A DNA stretch of 64,000 nt from Lactiplantibacillus modestisalitolerans (GTDB lineage Bacteria; Bacillota; Bacilli; Lactobacillales; Lactobacillaceae): positions 186,001 through 250,000 of the forward strand of contig NZ_BJEA01000001.1 of the NCBI RefSeq assembly GCF_005405425.1, in the 5' to 3' direction. The translations under genes were made by a program, and so were the position numbers. How positions within the stretch are numbered: position 1 is the first letter of the stretch; every line of letters starts with the position of its first letter. Below, in pieces: positions 56,504-64,000 of this stretch. The notes below the pieces were generated by a model that saw only the letters and a program-made list of their open reading frames with translations, was not told the DNA's origin and made no database searches.

Positions 56504-56753
56504 TCGGCGGTTAGCGGTTAAGTCACTTTTTTCTACTATATTATAGACGTGTTTCGTAAACCGATACCATGCTCCCAAAAAATTCGCTGATGGCTGGTGT
56601 TGATCTGCAAAAAAACACCAGTTGGACTTGCACTCCATTTAGCAAACGTTCCACAGCACCAGCTTTACCAATTGGACGCTAAAGTTAGCCGCAAAGCCTC
56701 ATGTTAAGGCAAGACTAGCCAGCACCAATTAGTACAGAACCCAATTAATACCG
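56504..56753. other. Intergenic region after azlD, with hairpin and repeat R3b
   Basis: No gene seen. CTGGTGTT/AACACCAG forms a hairpin near 56594-56622; repeat R3 copy b (56628-56669, minus orientation) follows. Confidence 0.5.
56628..56669 (-). repeat. Interspersed 42-bp repeat R3, copy b
   Basis: Reverse-orientation partner of 54787-54828, 1.8 kb away, on the other side of azlCD. Confidence 0.6.
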
Positions 56754-56786
56754 AAAAAAGGACGTCCCCCCATGGAGACGTCCTTT
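56754..56786. terminator. Bidirectional terminator between azlD and apf
   Basis: AAAAGGACGTC pairs with GACGTCCTTTT; A and T runs flank both sides. Confidence 0.88.
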
Positions 56787-56816
56787 TGCACGTGCTTGTG
56801 CAGTTTAAGTTTAATT

Positions 56817-57548
56817 TTAGTACCAGCCGTTGCTCATCCAGAAGTTCTTAGCAGCCGTCCATGAACCATAACGACTTGACACGTAGTTTTCAGCAACGCG
56901 TTCCTGGTTAGCAGCGGAGTGGTCCCCGTTCAAGTAAGAAGCACTTAATTGGTACTTCCCAACGTATTGACCATTGCGGGCCGTGTATGAACCACCGGAT
57001 TCCTTGTTGGCAATCCAAGCCTTAGCGGCACTGTCAGAAGTTCCTGACGTTACCGTTGGGGCAGCAGCTTGGCTAGCAGGTGCTTGTGATTGAACTGGTG
57101 CTTGAGATTGCGCTTGGCTTGCTGGTGCTTGGCTAGCAGCTTGCGATTGAACTGGTGCTTGTGATTGTGCTTGGCTTGCTGGTGCTTGCGACTGAACCGC
57201 AGCACTTTGAACAGCTTGACTTGCTGGCGCTTGCGATTGTGCTTGGCTAGCAGGTGCTTGTGATTGAGCCTGACTTGCTGGTGCTTGACTAGCAGGCGCT
57301 TGTGATTGAACCGGCGCTTGAGCAGCGGTACCGTTAATTTCTAACTGTTGGCCAACAAAAATTAAGTTAACGTTTTTTAATGAGTTAGCTGATTCGATGG
57401 CAGAAATCGTCGTGTTATGAGTTTCAGCAAGGGCACTTACCGTGTCGCCCGCCTGAACCGTGACGGTGTCGGCGTTTGCAGCCGTAGTGCCTAAAACAAA
57501 CAGACTAGCTGCAGCGGCAGTTGATAATAATAAACTCTTGATCTTCAT
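56817..57548 (-). CDS. apf: Apf-like secreted LysM protein (aggregation-promoting factor)
   Basis: 243 residues from ATG 57548. Signal peptide (1-26, ANA-DT), one LysM domain (28-71) for peptidoglycan binding, a Gln/Ala/Pro/Ser repeat region (about 75-160, units like SQAPASQA) and a C-terminal domain (173-243) with KESGG (E183), GKYQLS and YGSWTAAKNFW. This tail is that of the lactobacillar Apf proteins, related to soluble lytic transglycosylase/Rpf folds. It is involved in cell shape, aggregation and wall turnover in relatives. AGGAGTG precedes the ATG at a rather long 11-base spacing. Confidence 0.92.
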   Translation of the reverse strand: MKIKSLLLSTAAAASLFVLGTTAANADTVTVQAGDTVSALAETHNTTISAIESANSLKNVNLIFVGQQLEINGTAAQAPVQSQAPASQAPASQAQSQAPASQAQSQAPASQAVQSAAVQSQAPASQAQSQAPVQSQAASQAPASQAQSQAPVQSQAPASQAAAPTVTSGTSDSAAKAWIANKESGGSYTARNGQYVGKYQLSASYLNGDHSAANQERVAENYVSSRYGSWTAAKNFWMSNGWY

Positions 57549-57637
57549 AAAAAATTCTTCACTCCTGTGATTTTTTGAATAGTTAGTAATAAGCAGCACC
57601 GCAATCCAACCGGTTGCAGTACTTAACAACAAAAGCT

Positions 57638-57665
57638 AGTATACAGGCTGAATGTGACAGCACAA
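57638..57665 (-). promoter_or_regulatory. Candidate apf promoter
   Basis: TTGTGC, a 16-base spacer and TATACT (57643-57638), giving a ~80-nt leader. Confidence 0.55.
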
Positions 57666-58023
57666 TAGCACCGAGATTACGATTTGCCCCCTATTTTGTA
57701 ATAAAAGCGGCTTTTCGTAATATTTTGTAACATAAATCCGGGACTTATATCGTTTATATGGATGAACATAACGCCCATTAACTGATTATTTCGGTAATGT
57801 AAGCGGTTTGCCGTACGTAGATTGCTTTATCTTACTAATCAAAGCAAGTATAATAATGAAAGTGTCTTTAGTCGTTGCTTTTGTAATTTCTTTCGAACTA
57901 ATTAGGTAAGAAACCGTTACAATTGCCCGGTTTGCTTTACTTCTATTAATGAATCGGGTAAATTAACAGCGAGTACTGAGACCCAGCTGAACTTATAATA
58001 TAAAGATTGAGAGATGAACAGAC
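57666..58023 (+). other. apf-asnB intergenic region and asnB leader
   Basis: AT-rich. A TATAAT at 57849-57854, with only a weak -35 (TTTATC), probably starts asnB, leaving a ~160-nt leader. The leader has a hairpin CCCGGTT/AATCGGG (57928-57960). No T-box motif and no known riboswitch was found. Confidence 0.5.
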
Positions 58024-59922
58024 ATGTGCGGTTTTGTTGGTTGCTTAACTGATCGGTCAAAAGCGGAAAACGCGACCTACGATCAGACCATCCACGACAT
58101 GACAAAGATGATCGTCCATCGTGGTCCTGACGATGAAGGTTACTTTGCCGATGACAACATTACCATGGGCTTCCGTCGACTAAGCATTATCGACTTAGCT
58201 GGTGGTCATCAACCCCTGTCATACGATAACGAACGTTATTGGATGACTTTTAATGGAGAAATTTATAACTACGTTGAATTGCGTGAACAATTGAAGCAAG
58301 AAGGCTACGAATTTAAAACCAGCTCCGACTCCGAAGTAATCCTTGGCATGTACGCCAAGTATAAGGAAAACGCAACGAAGTATTTACGCGGCATGTTTGC
58401 CTTCGTTATTTGGGATAAGCAGGAAAAGACCCTCTTCGCCGCTCGCGATCAATTTGGGATCAAACCGTTCTACTATGCCATTGCAGATAATGACTTCTAC
58501 TATGCTTCTGAAAGCAAAGCAATTTACAAGATCTTAAAGGACAAAACGTTCGACAAAAACGCCCTGCAAGATTACATGACGTTCCAATTCGTTCCCGAAC
58601 CCGAAACGCTAACTAAGGAAATCAAAATGTTAGCGCCAGGTTGTTCACTGACTAAAAAATTAGGCAGCGCTCCCCGGATTACGCGCTACTATCACCGCGA
58701 ATTCCATCCCGTGGAACGCCCTGAAGAAGAATACGCCCAAAAAATCAAGGATGCGTTGATTGATTCGGTTAAGATTCACATGCGTTCCGACGTTCCCGTC
58801 GGTTCCTTCCTATCTGGTGGGATCGATTCCTCAATTGTGGTTGCGATTGCGCGTAACTTTAACCCGAACCTTCAAACGATTTCGGTCGGTTTTGAACGTG
58901 AAGGTTACAGTGAACTCGACGTGGCCCAAGAAACCGCCGAAAAGTTGGGTGTGGAAAACTTCAGTATGACGATTACGCCGGAAGCCTTCATGAAGGCCTT
59001 TCCGCACTTCGTTTGGAGTATGGACGATCCGTTGGCTGACCCGGCGGCCGTGCCGCAGTACTTCTTGGCTAAGGAAGCCATTAAGCACGTTAAAGTGGCG
59101 TTAACCGGTGAAGGCGCCGACGAATTGTTCGGTGGTTACACGATTTACCACGAACCCGAATCATTGAAACCGTTCCGCTACACGAAGCCCATCAACGGCG
59201 CCCTTAAACGAATCGCGCTGATGATGCCCGAAGGAATGCGTGGGCGGTCCTTCTTAATGCGCGGGACCACGCCGCTTGAAAACCGCTACGTTGGGAACGC
59301 CTTTATCTTTGGTGAAGACGAAAAACGGCAGTTCATTAAGGACTACAATCAGAACCACCCGTTCCAGTCGATTACGCAGCCGTTCTACGATGAATCGGTC
59401 GATTACGATCCCATCAGCCGGATGCAGTTCATCGACATGCACACTTGGTTAAACGGGGACTTGCTTCACAATGCCGACCGGACCACGATGGCCCACAGCC
59501 TCGAACTCCGGACCCCGTTTGTTGACCGCGAAGTCTATAACTTAGCGGCACAAATTCCGGCGCACCTCCGGATTAGTCACGGTACCACCAAGTACATTCT
59601 GCGCAAAGCGGTCGAAGACATCGTGCCAGCGCACGTTCTGCACCGCAAGAAGCTCGGTTTCCCAGTTCCAATTCGTTTCTGGTTAAAGGACGAAATGTAC
59701 GATTGGGCTAAACAGATCATCAACGATTCGCAAACTGACGAATACTTCAACAAGGACTACTTCTTGAAGTTACTTGATGACCATAAGGCCGGCGTTCGGG
59801 ACAATTCCCGCAAGCTTTGGACCGTCCTGACCTTCATGATGTGGCACCGGATCTACGTTGAAGCCGACCACTTGATGGATAGCCCGGAAGCCAACCAGCA
59901 CGCAGAAAAAGTTGAGGAATAA
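58024..59922 (+). CDS. asnB: AsnB-family glutamine amidotransferase (asparagine synthetase or mDAP amidotransferase)
   Basis: 632 residues. Class II glutaminase domain starting with catalytic C2 (MCGFVGCL), with RLSIIDLAGGHQPL and NGEIYNY. The ATP-pyrophosphatase synthetase domain has SGGIDSS near 265. In L. plantarum a paralogue, AsnB1, amidates meso-diaminopimelate in peptidoglycan precursors. Here the next genes are an aspartokinase and an mDAP-type MurE, so the cell-wall role is a serious alternative to asparagine synthesis. Sequence alone cannot decide. Confidence 0.92.
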   Translation: MCGFVGCLTDRSKAENATYDQTIHDMTKMIVHRGPDDEGYFADDNITMGFRRLSIIDLAGGHQPLSYDNERYWMTFNGEIYNYVELREQLKQEGYEFKTSSDSEVILGMYAKYKENATKYLRGMFAFVIWDKQEKTLFAARDQFGIKPFYYAIADNDFYYASESKAIYKILKDKTFDKNALQDYMTFQFVPEPETLTKEIKMLAPGCSLTKKLGSAPRITRYYHREFHPVERPEEEYAQKIKDALIDSVKIHMRSDVPVGSFLSGGIDSSIVVAIARNFNPNLQTISVGFEREGYSELDVAQETAEKLGVENFSMTITPEAFMKAFPHFVWSMDDPLADPAAVPQYFLAKEAIKHVKVALTGEGADELFGGYTIYHEPESLKPFRYTKPINGALKRIALMMPEGMRGRSFLMRGTTPLENRYVGNAFIFGEDEKRQFIKDYNQNHPFQSITQPFYDESVDYDPISRMQFIDMHTWLNGDLLHNADRTTMAHSLELRTPFVDREVYNLAAQIPAHLRISHGTTKYILRKAVEDIVPAHVLHRKKLGFPVPIRFWLKDEMYDWAKQIINDSQTDEYFNKDYFLKLLDDHKAGVRDNSRKLWTVLTFMMWHRIYVEADHLMDSPEANQHAEKVEE

Positions 59923-59927
59923 ATCGC

Positions 59928-61142
59928 ATGGAAATAATCGTCCAAAAATTTGGCGGCACGTCCGTGAAGGACACCGCCGCCCGTAAGCAGGCCCTGCAAC
60001 ACGTTCAGTACGCGGTCGATCAGGGCGATAAAGTCATCGTCGTCGTTTCGGCGATTGGCCGTAAGGGCGCGCCCTACGCGACCGACTCGTTACTCGGCTT
60101 AGTCGGCGCGGACCGTTCGCGGCTGACGAACCGGGAACTCGACATGCTCGTCTCCGTGGGTGAAACCATTTCAACCGCAGTCTTTACGGAATTGGCGCGT
60201 GAACAAGGGTTGAACGTCACGGCAATGACCGGCCACGATGCCGGAATCGTCACCGATGACGACTATCAAAACGCTAAAATTTTGCGCGTTGATCCGAAGC
60301 CGATCCAAACCGCGTTCGAAGATGCGGACGTCGTAGTTGTCACCGGTTTTCAGGGCGCGACCACGTCCGGCCACATCACGACGATTGGCCGCGGTGGTTC
60401 GGACACGTCCGCCGCAATTTTAGGGGCTGCGTTGAAGGCCAAGCGGGTCGATATCTTTACCGATGTAAACGGGATGATGACCGCGGACCCGCGGCTGGTT
60501 ACCCATGCACACTTTATCAAAACGATTAGTTACGAAGAACTTGCTAACATGGCCCACGAAGGGGCTAAGGTGATTCATCCCCGGGCGGTCGAAATTGCCG
60601 AACAGGCCCACGTGCCCATGCGGATTCGGTCGACCTATCAGGCACCCGACGAACTCGGAACGCTGGTCACTGACCGGTCAACGACCCACATTGAGCATTA
60701 CCGGACCGTTACTGGGATCGCGCACCAAACGGATTTGACGCAATTTACGGTTCCCACCACTAAGCTCAGTTCCAGTGAGATCTTCCAGTTAATGGCGGAG
60801 CACGGTTTAAGTGTTGATTTTATCAACATCACCCAAAATCAGGTCGTTTTCAACTTGGTCGATGGTGACGCAACCGTTGCTAAGGGGCTTTTAACCGCAG
60901 CCGGCGTGAACTGCCAAGCTATCAGCCACTGCGCGAAGGTTTCAGTTGTCGGGGCCGGGATTACCGGGACCCCCGGTGTGACTGCCCGAATTGTTACCGC
61001 TTTAAGTAAACAACACATTGATATTTTACAGTCAACCGATAGTTACACCACCATCTGGGTGCTCGTTAAGGAAGCCGACCTCAAGCCGGCCATGAACGCC
61101 CTTCATGATGAATTTCTGGGTGTCACCCCCACTGCTAACTAG
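59928..61142 (+). CDS. Aspartate kinase
   Basis: First enzyme of the aspartate pathway to lysine/mDAP, threonine and methionine. 404 residues: kinase domain with VQKFGGTSV (5-13), VSVGE, TIGRGGSDTSA (about 152) and a C-terminal pair of ACT domains (from about 260) for allosteric control. The start lies five bases after the asnB stop, so the two are cotranscribed. The length fits the monofunctional lysine- or DAP-regulated class; the exact paralogue cannot be fixed. Confidence 0.93.
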   Translation: MEIIVQKFGGTSVKDTAARKQALQHVQYAVDQGDKVIVVVSAIGRKGAPYATDSLLGLVGADRSRLTNRELDMLVSVGETISTAVFTELAREQGLNVTAMTGHDAGIVTDDDYQNAKILRVDPKPIQTAFEDADVVVVTGFQGATTSGHITTIGRGGSDTSAAILGAALKAKRVDIFTDVNGMMTADPRLVTHAHFIKTISYEELANMAHEGAKVIHPRAVEIAEQAHVPMRIRSTYQAPDELGTLVTDRSTTHIEHYRTVTGIAHQTDLTQFTVPTTKLSSSEIFQLMAEHGLSVDFINITQNQVVFNLVDGDATVAKGLLTAAGVNCQAISHCAKVSVVGAGITGTPGVTARIVTALSKQHIDILQSTDSYTTIWVLVKEADLKPAMNALHDEFLGVTPTAN

Positions 61143-61161
61143 GCTGGTTGCTGGTAACGCC

Positions 61162-61201
61162 TAACGGAGCGGCCCTCACAATGAAGGCCGCTCCGTTTTT
61201 A
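61162..61201 (+). terminator. Terminator of asnB-aspartokinase
   Basis: AACGGAGCGGCC pairs with GGCCGCTCCGTT, followed by a T run. Confidence 0.9.
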
Positions 61202-61366
61202 TATCGCTTCACCAATCGTCACGCTGTGCTTCCAGCAGCGAGCCGGTTTGCCCACTCAACTAACGACCCGCAGATTGGCTAGTGTCGCACCTCGACAACT
61301 CGCCGGTTTGCATGTATCCTAGAAACAGTTCATCACGGATTTTATATCAGAAAAGAGCGTATATTA

Positions 61367-62848
61367 ATGAAAGCAAGTCAATTAATCAATAGTCTTCAAT
61401 TTAAGCGGGTCGCCCCCGCCCTGACCACTGATTTTGAAGTAACGTTATTAACGCAGGACACCCGCGAAATCAAGCCCGGCGCGATGTTTGTGTGCGTTGA
61501 CGGCTACCACGTTGACGGTCACACGTTGGTTGATCAGGCCGTTGCCGCTGGTGCCAAAATCATTGTGGCCCAGAAACCAATCGACGTGCCAGTTCCCGTC
61601 ATTTATGTGCAAAATACGGAACGCGCCATGGCGATTTTAGCCGACGTCTTTTACGGGGCCCCTAGTCAGCACATGCGGATGATCGGTGTGACCGGGACGA
61701 ACGGCAAGACCACCGTTACCCACCTGATCGAACAGATCTACCGCGACCAACACCAGGCTACCGGGCTAATTGGGACCATGTACCGTAAAATCAAGGATGA
61801 AAAACTACCAACCGCTAACACGACCCCGGACGCCATTACCACGCAGCGGACGCTCGCTGAAATGCGGACGGCCGGCGTGGAAACCGTCGCCATGGAAGTT
61901 TCCTCAATCGCTTTGGTCCTAGGACGCGTCTGGGGAATTGACTACGACATCGCGGTCTTTACCAACCTAACGCAGGACCACCTCGATTTCCACAAAACGA
62001 TGGCGAAGTACGCCGAAGCCAAGGCGATGCTGTTCGCCCAACTGGGTAACAAGTACGACGCCAACGGGACCCGCAAAGTGGCCGTCTTAAATACTGACGA
62101 TCCGGTTGGTCGCGAATTTGAACAGTACACTGCCGCGCACGTCTTAACGTTTGGCTTGAAACCGGATGCGATGATCAACGCCCAAAACGTCCAAATTAAG
62201 AGCCACGGCACCGAATTTGACCTATCCGTCTTCGGCCACGTGACCCACGTGACCATGAAGTTAATCGGCCAGTTTAACGTGTACAACATGTTGGCGGCCT
62301 TCGCGGCGGCGTACGCCAGTGGCATTCCGGAAGATCAAATTATCGCCTCACTCGAAAAAGTGCCCGGCGTTAAGGGCCGCTTCCAAGCGGTTCCATCCCA
62401 CACCGGGGTTAGCGTCATCGTGGACTATTCCCACACACCGGACGGCTTGTTGAACGCGCTTGAAACCATTCAAGACTTTGCTAAAAAAGACGTTTACTGC
62501 GTTGTCGGTTGCGGTGGCGACCGTGATAAGACCAAACGGCCGAAGATGGCAAAAATTGCCGTTGAACACAGCTCAAAGCCAATCTTCACCTCCGACAATC
62601 CACGGACTGAAGACCCTACAACCATTTTGCAAGACATGGTTGCCGGCGTCCCCGATGCTAACGTACCGGTGTACGAAGACCGCCACGTAGCTATCGCTAA
62701 GGCCATTGAAGCTGCCCAACCGGGCGACGTAGTATTAATCGCCGGTAAGGGGCACGAAGATTATCAAATCATTGGTCGCACGAAACACCACTTCGATGAT
62801 AGCGAAGAAGCTGCTAAGGCGCTCGCTTTAAAGCCAACGGTTAACTAA
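61367..62848 (+). CDS. murE: UDP-MurNAc-L-Ala-D-Glu:meso-diaminopimelate ligase
   Basis: Mur ligase adding the third residue of the peptidoglycan stem. 493 residues: N-terminal UDP-binding domain, P-loop TGTNGKTT (about 110-117), MEVSS, and a C-terminal domain with D410-N-P-R. The DNPR arginine is the known determinant for meso-diaminopimelate; lysine-adding MurE enzymes have another residue there. The upstream binding site is weak (AAAAGAG). Confidence 0.93.
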   Translation: MKASQLINSLQFKRVAPALTTDFEVTLLTQDTREIKPGAMFVCVDGYHVDGHTLVDQAVAAGAKIIVAQKPIDVPVPVIYVQNTERAMAILADVFYGAPSQHMRMIGVTGTNGKTTVTHLIEQIYRDQHQATGLIGTMYRKIKDEKLPTANTTPDAITTQRTLAEMRTAGVETVAMEVSSIALVLGRVWGIDYDIAVFTNLTQDHLDFHKTMAKYAEAKAMLFAQLGNKYDANGTRKVAVLNTDDPVGREFEQYTAAHVLTFGLKPDAMINAQNVQIKSHGTEFDLSVFGHVTHVTMKLIGQFNVYNMLAAFAAAYASGIPEDQIIASLEKVPGVKGRFQAVPSHTGVSVIVDYSHTPDGLLNALETIQDFAKKDVYCVVGCGGDRDKTKRPKMAKIAVEHSSKPIFTSDNPRTEDPTTILQDMVAGVPDANVPVYEDRHVAIAKAIEAAQPGDVVLIAGKGHEDYQIIGRTKHHFDDSEEAAKALALKPTVN

Positions 62849-62934
62849 AGTTTTTTCTGTAATTGCCGCCAGCGACTTTTTTAGTAGCTCAACATCATCT
62901 CTCATCGAACCACTTTTATAGCGCCAACCACCAT

Positions 62935-62974
62935 AAAAGCCACGCAACAAGTTACAAATCGTTGCGTGGCTTTT
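62935..62974. terminator. Bidirectional terminator between murE and the phosphatase genes
   Basis: AAAAGCCACGCAAC pairs with GTTGCGTGGCTTTT between convergent genes. Confidence 0.9.
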
Positions 62975-62997
62975 CAATTACTTCAAACTATTAGCGC

Positions 62998-63678
62998 TTA
63001 GCTTTTTGCTGGCTTTAAATATCCGGTCTCATTCCACGTCTTGATCTCAAAGTGGCGATTATCAAGCGTCTCGACCACCGTCAAGCTGTCATTATCCACA
63101 ATCCCGTAACCCACGGTCGGCAACTCCTGACCATTGATCACGAGCGGCTTCCGAATATCCGCAATCGACACGCCCAGCAGCGCCTTAATACTCATCGTCG
63201 TCACCAAGCCGTGCGAGACGATCAACAACGGTCGGGTACTATCGACCCCCACTTCGGCGACCGCCGCGTGCACCGCCTGCGTGATTCGCGCTACAAACTG
63301 GGGATAGCTTTCCCCGCCACCAGCTAATTCGGGCCGGTACTGATCCGGGTGGTGGACCACAATCTCTAATTGGGCTTGCGGTTGCACGTCCTTTTCCAAC
63401 TGGCCGTCCCAGTCACCAAAGTCCATCTCACGTAAATTCGGCGCCAGCTTAATCTGCGGGTGCCAGCGATTGGCAGCCGTGATGTAAGCCGCCGTATCCA
63501 ACGCCCGCTTTTGCGGGCTACTATAAACGCGGGCAAAATGAACGTCGGCCAGGTAAGCGCCGGCCTGCTGCGCACCGCGAATCCCGCTCGTCAGCAGCGG
63601 CGAATCAACGCGCCCACCCTGAAACCGTTGTTCTAAGTTATACTGCGTCTGTCCGTGTCGCACAAAGTAAATTTGCAT
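62998..63678 (-). CDS. Histidine phosphatase family protein (phosphoglycerate-mutase-like)
   Basis: 226 residues. Phospho-acceptor motif RHGQT (7-11), E in LREMDFGDWDG and the second histidine in SHGLV complete the active site. The sequence outside the motifs does not match glycolytic GpmA closely, so a broad phosphatase is more likely. GGGGGAG precedes the ATG. Followed upstream by a paralogue in tandem. Confidence 0.9.
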   Translation of the reverse strand: MQIYFVRHGQTQYNLEQRFQGGRVDSPLLTSGIRGAQQAGAYLADVHFARVYSSPQKRALDTAAYITAANRWHPQIKLAPNLREMDFGDWDGQLEKDVQPQAQLEIVVHHPDQYRPELAGGGESYPQFVARITQAVHAAVAEVGVDSTRPLLIVSHGLVTTMSIKALLGVSIADIRKPLVINGQELPTVGYGIVDNDSLTVVETLDNRHFEIKTWNETGYLKPAKS

Positions 63679-63698
63679 GCTTACTCCCCCAATTCAAC

Positions 63699-64000
63699 TT
63701 ATTCTGGTAAATAATCCGTTTGGTTCCAAACTTTCAATTTAAAGTGCTGGTTATCGGTCGTTTCAATGACCGTCAAGCTGTTATTACCAACAATTCCGTG
63801 CCCCACCGTTGGTAACTCCTGACCATCAACGATCATTGGTGACCGCAGTTTTTCCAGCGGGACACCTAACAAGGTCTTAACCGCCATCGTCGTCACTAAC
63901 CCGTGCGAAACGAGTAATAGTGGTTGCGGATTAGCAACACCGTTACGCGCAACCAACCGTTTCACGGTCGTCGTCACCCGCTTCACAAAGTCGGGATAGT
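63699..64000 (-). CDS. Histidine phosphatase family protein, paralogue (partial)
   Basis: The C-terminal ~100 residues are inside the window; the frame runs off the right edge (Y-P-D-F-V-K-R aligns with the S-Y-P-Q-F-V-A-R segment of the neighbour). SHGLVTTM is conserved. About two thirds identical to the gene at 62998, so a tandem duplication. Confidence 0.88.
   Translation of the reverse strand, partial: YPDFVKRVTTTVKRLVARNGVANPQPLLLVSHGLVTTMAVKTLLGVPLEKLRSPMIVDGQELPTVGHGIVGNNSLTVIETTDNQHFKLKVWNQTDYLPE

Noticed and set aside
57080-57330. Short repeated units resembling a CRISPR array or tandem repeat element
   Set aside because: They are in-frame codons for Gln/Ala/Pro/Ser repeats of the Apf protein, without unique spacers.
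57797-57810. CcpA cre-like site TGTAAGCGGTTTGC
   Set aside because: The last two positions deviate from the consensus and it is not placed on a clear promoter.
57855-58023. Asn-type T-box in the asnB leader
   Set aside because: The conserved GGGTGGTACCGCG-like box and the terminator/antiterminator pair are missing.
1-64000. Prophage, insertion sequence, rRNA operon or replication origin
   Set aside because: No transposase, integrase, phage structural gene, rRNA segment or DnaA-box cluster was recognised anywhere in the window.

Overview
The window is a piece of a low-to-medium GC Gram-positive chromosome, almost certainly a member of the Lactobacillaceae. Evidence: strong AAGGAGG-type ribosome binding sites, a zinc-type S14, CtsR/ClpC heat-shock control, T-box and lysine-riboswitch leaders, a dedicated deoxyadenosine kinase, an Apf-type cell-wall protein and a multidrug MFS/DUF4811 pair. 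MurE carries the DNPR motif of meso-diaminopimelate (mDAP) ligases and sits with an AsnB and an aspartokinase. This fits Lactiplantibacillus or another lactobacillus with mDAP peptidoglycan; I do not name a species.

Layout. 1-9171: the S10/spc ribosomal protein operon read leftwards (rpsJ to rplO, then the first codons of secY). 9723-13612: two tandem paralogous polytopic membrane proteins with C-terminal beta-lactamase-fold serine hydrolase domains. 13791-17149: fusA, rpsG, rpsL. 17433-18113: a lone rightward prepilin peptidase. 18288-25552: rpoC and rpoB, with a terminator-like hairpin between promoter and rpoB. 25805-29837: a TetR regulator, clpC and ctsR with a CtsR box. 30304-30944: seven tRNAs. 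31433-36347: serS with T-box, a deoxynucleoside kinase, a VanY-like lipoprotein, and lysP with a lysine riboswitch. 36697-40508: acetolactate synthase, Rrf2 regulator, GNAT acetyltransferase and an alpha/beta hydrolase. 40912-44208: PAP2 phosphatase, LCP ligase, split ThrE exporter.

44378-49723 holds the most unusual system. It is a Gram-positive exosortase locus: glycosyltransferase, exosortase XrtG, a secreted protein with a C-terminal sorting tail, and a 6-pyruvoyl-tetrahydropterin-synthase-like protein in one leftward operon. A large polytopic membrane protein is transcribed divergently from a shared palindrome-rich control region. The families have been noticed computationally, but to my knowledge their chemistry is unknown.

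49788-64000: cold-shock protein, ScaR/MntR-like metal regulator, a small orphan protein, MerR/MFS/DUF4811 cluster, azlCD, apf, asnB-aspartokinase, murE and two tandem histidine phosphatases.

Several interspersed intergenic repeat families are present. The largest is a roughly 122-bp palindromic element with six copies or fragments between 30068 and 40912, two of which overlap the stop codon of the adjacent gene. No rRNA gene, insertion sequence, prophage or CRISPR array was seen. All calls come from reading the sequence; no database search was run.
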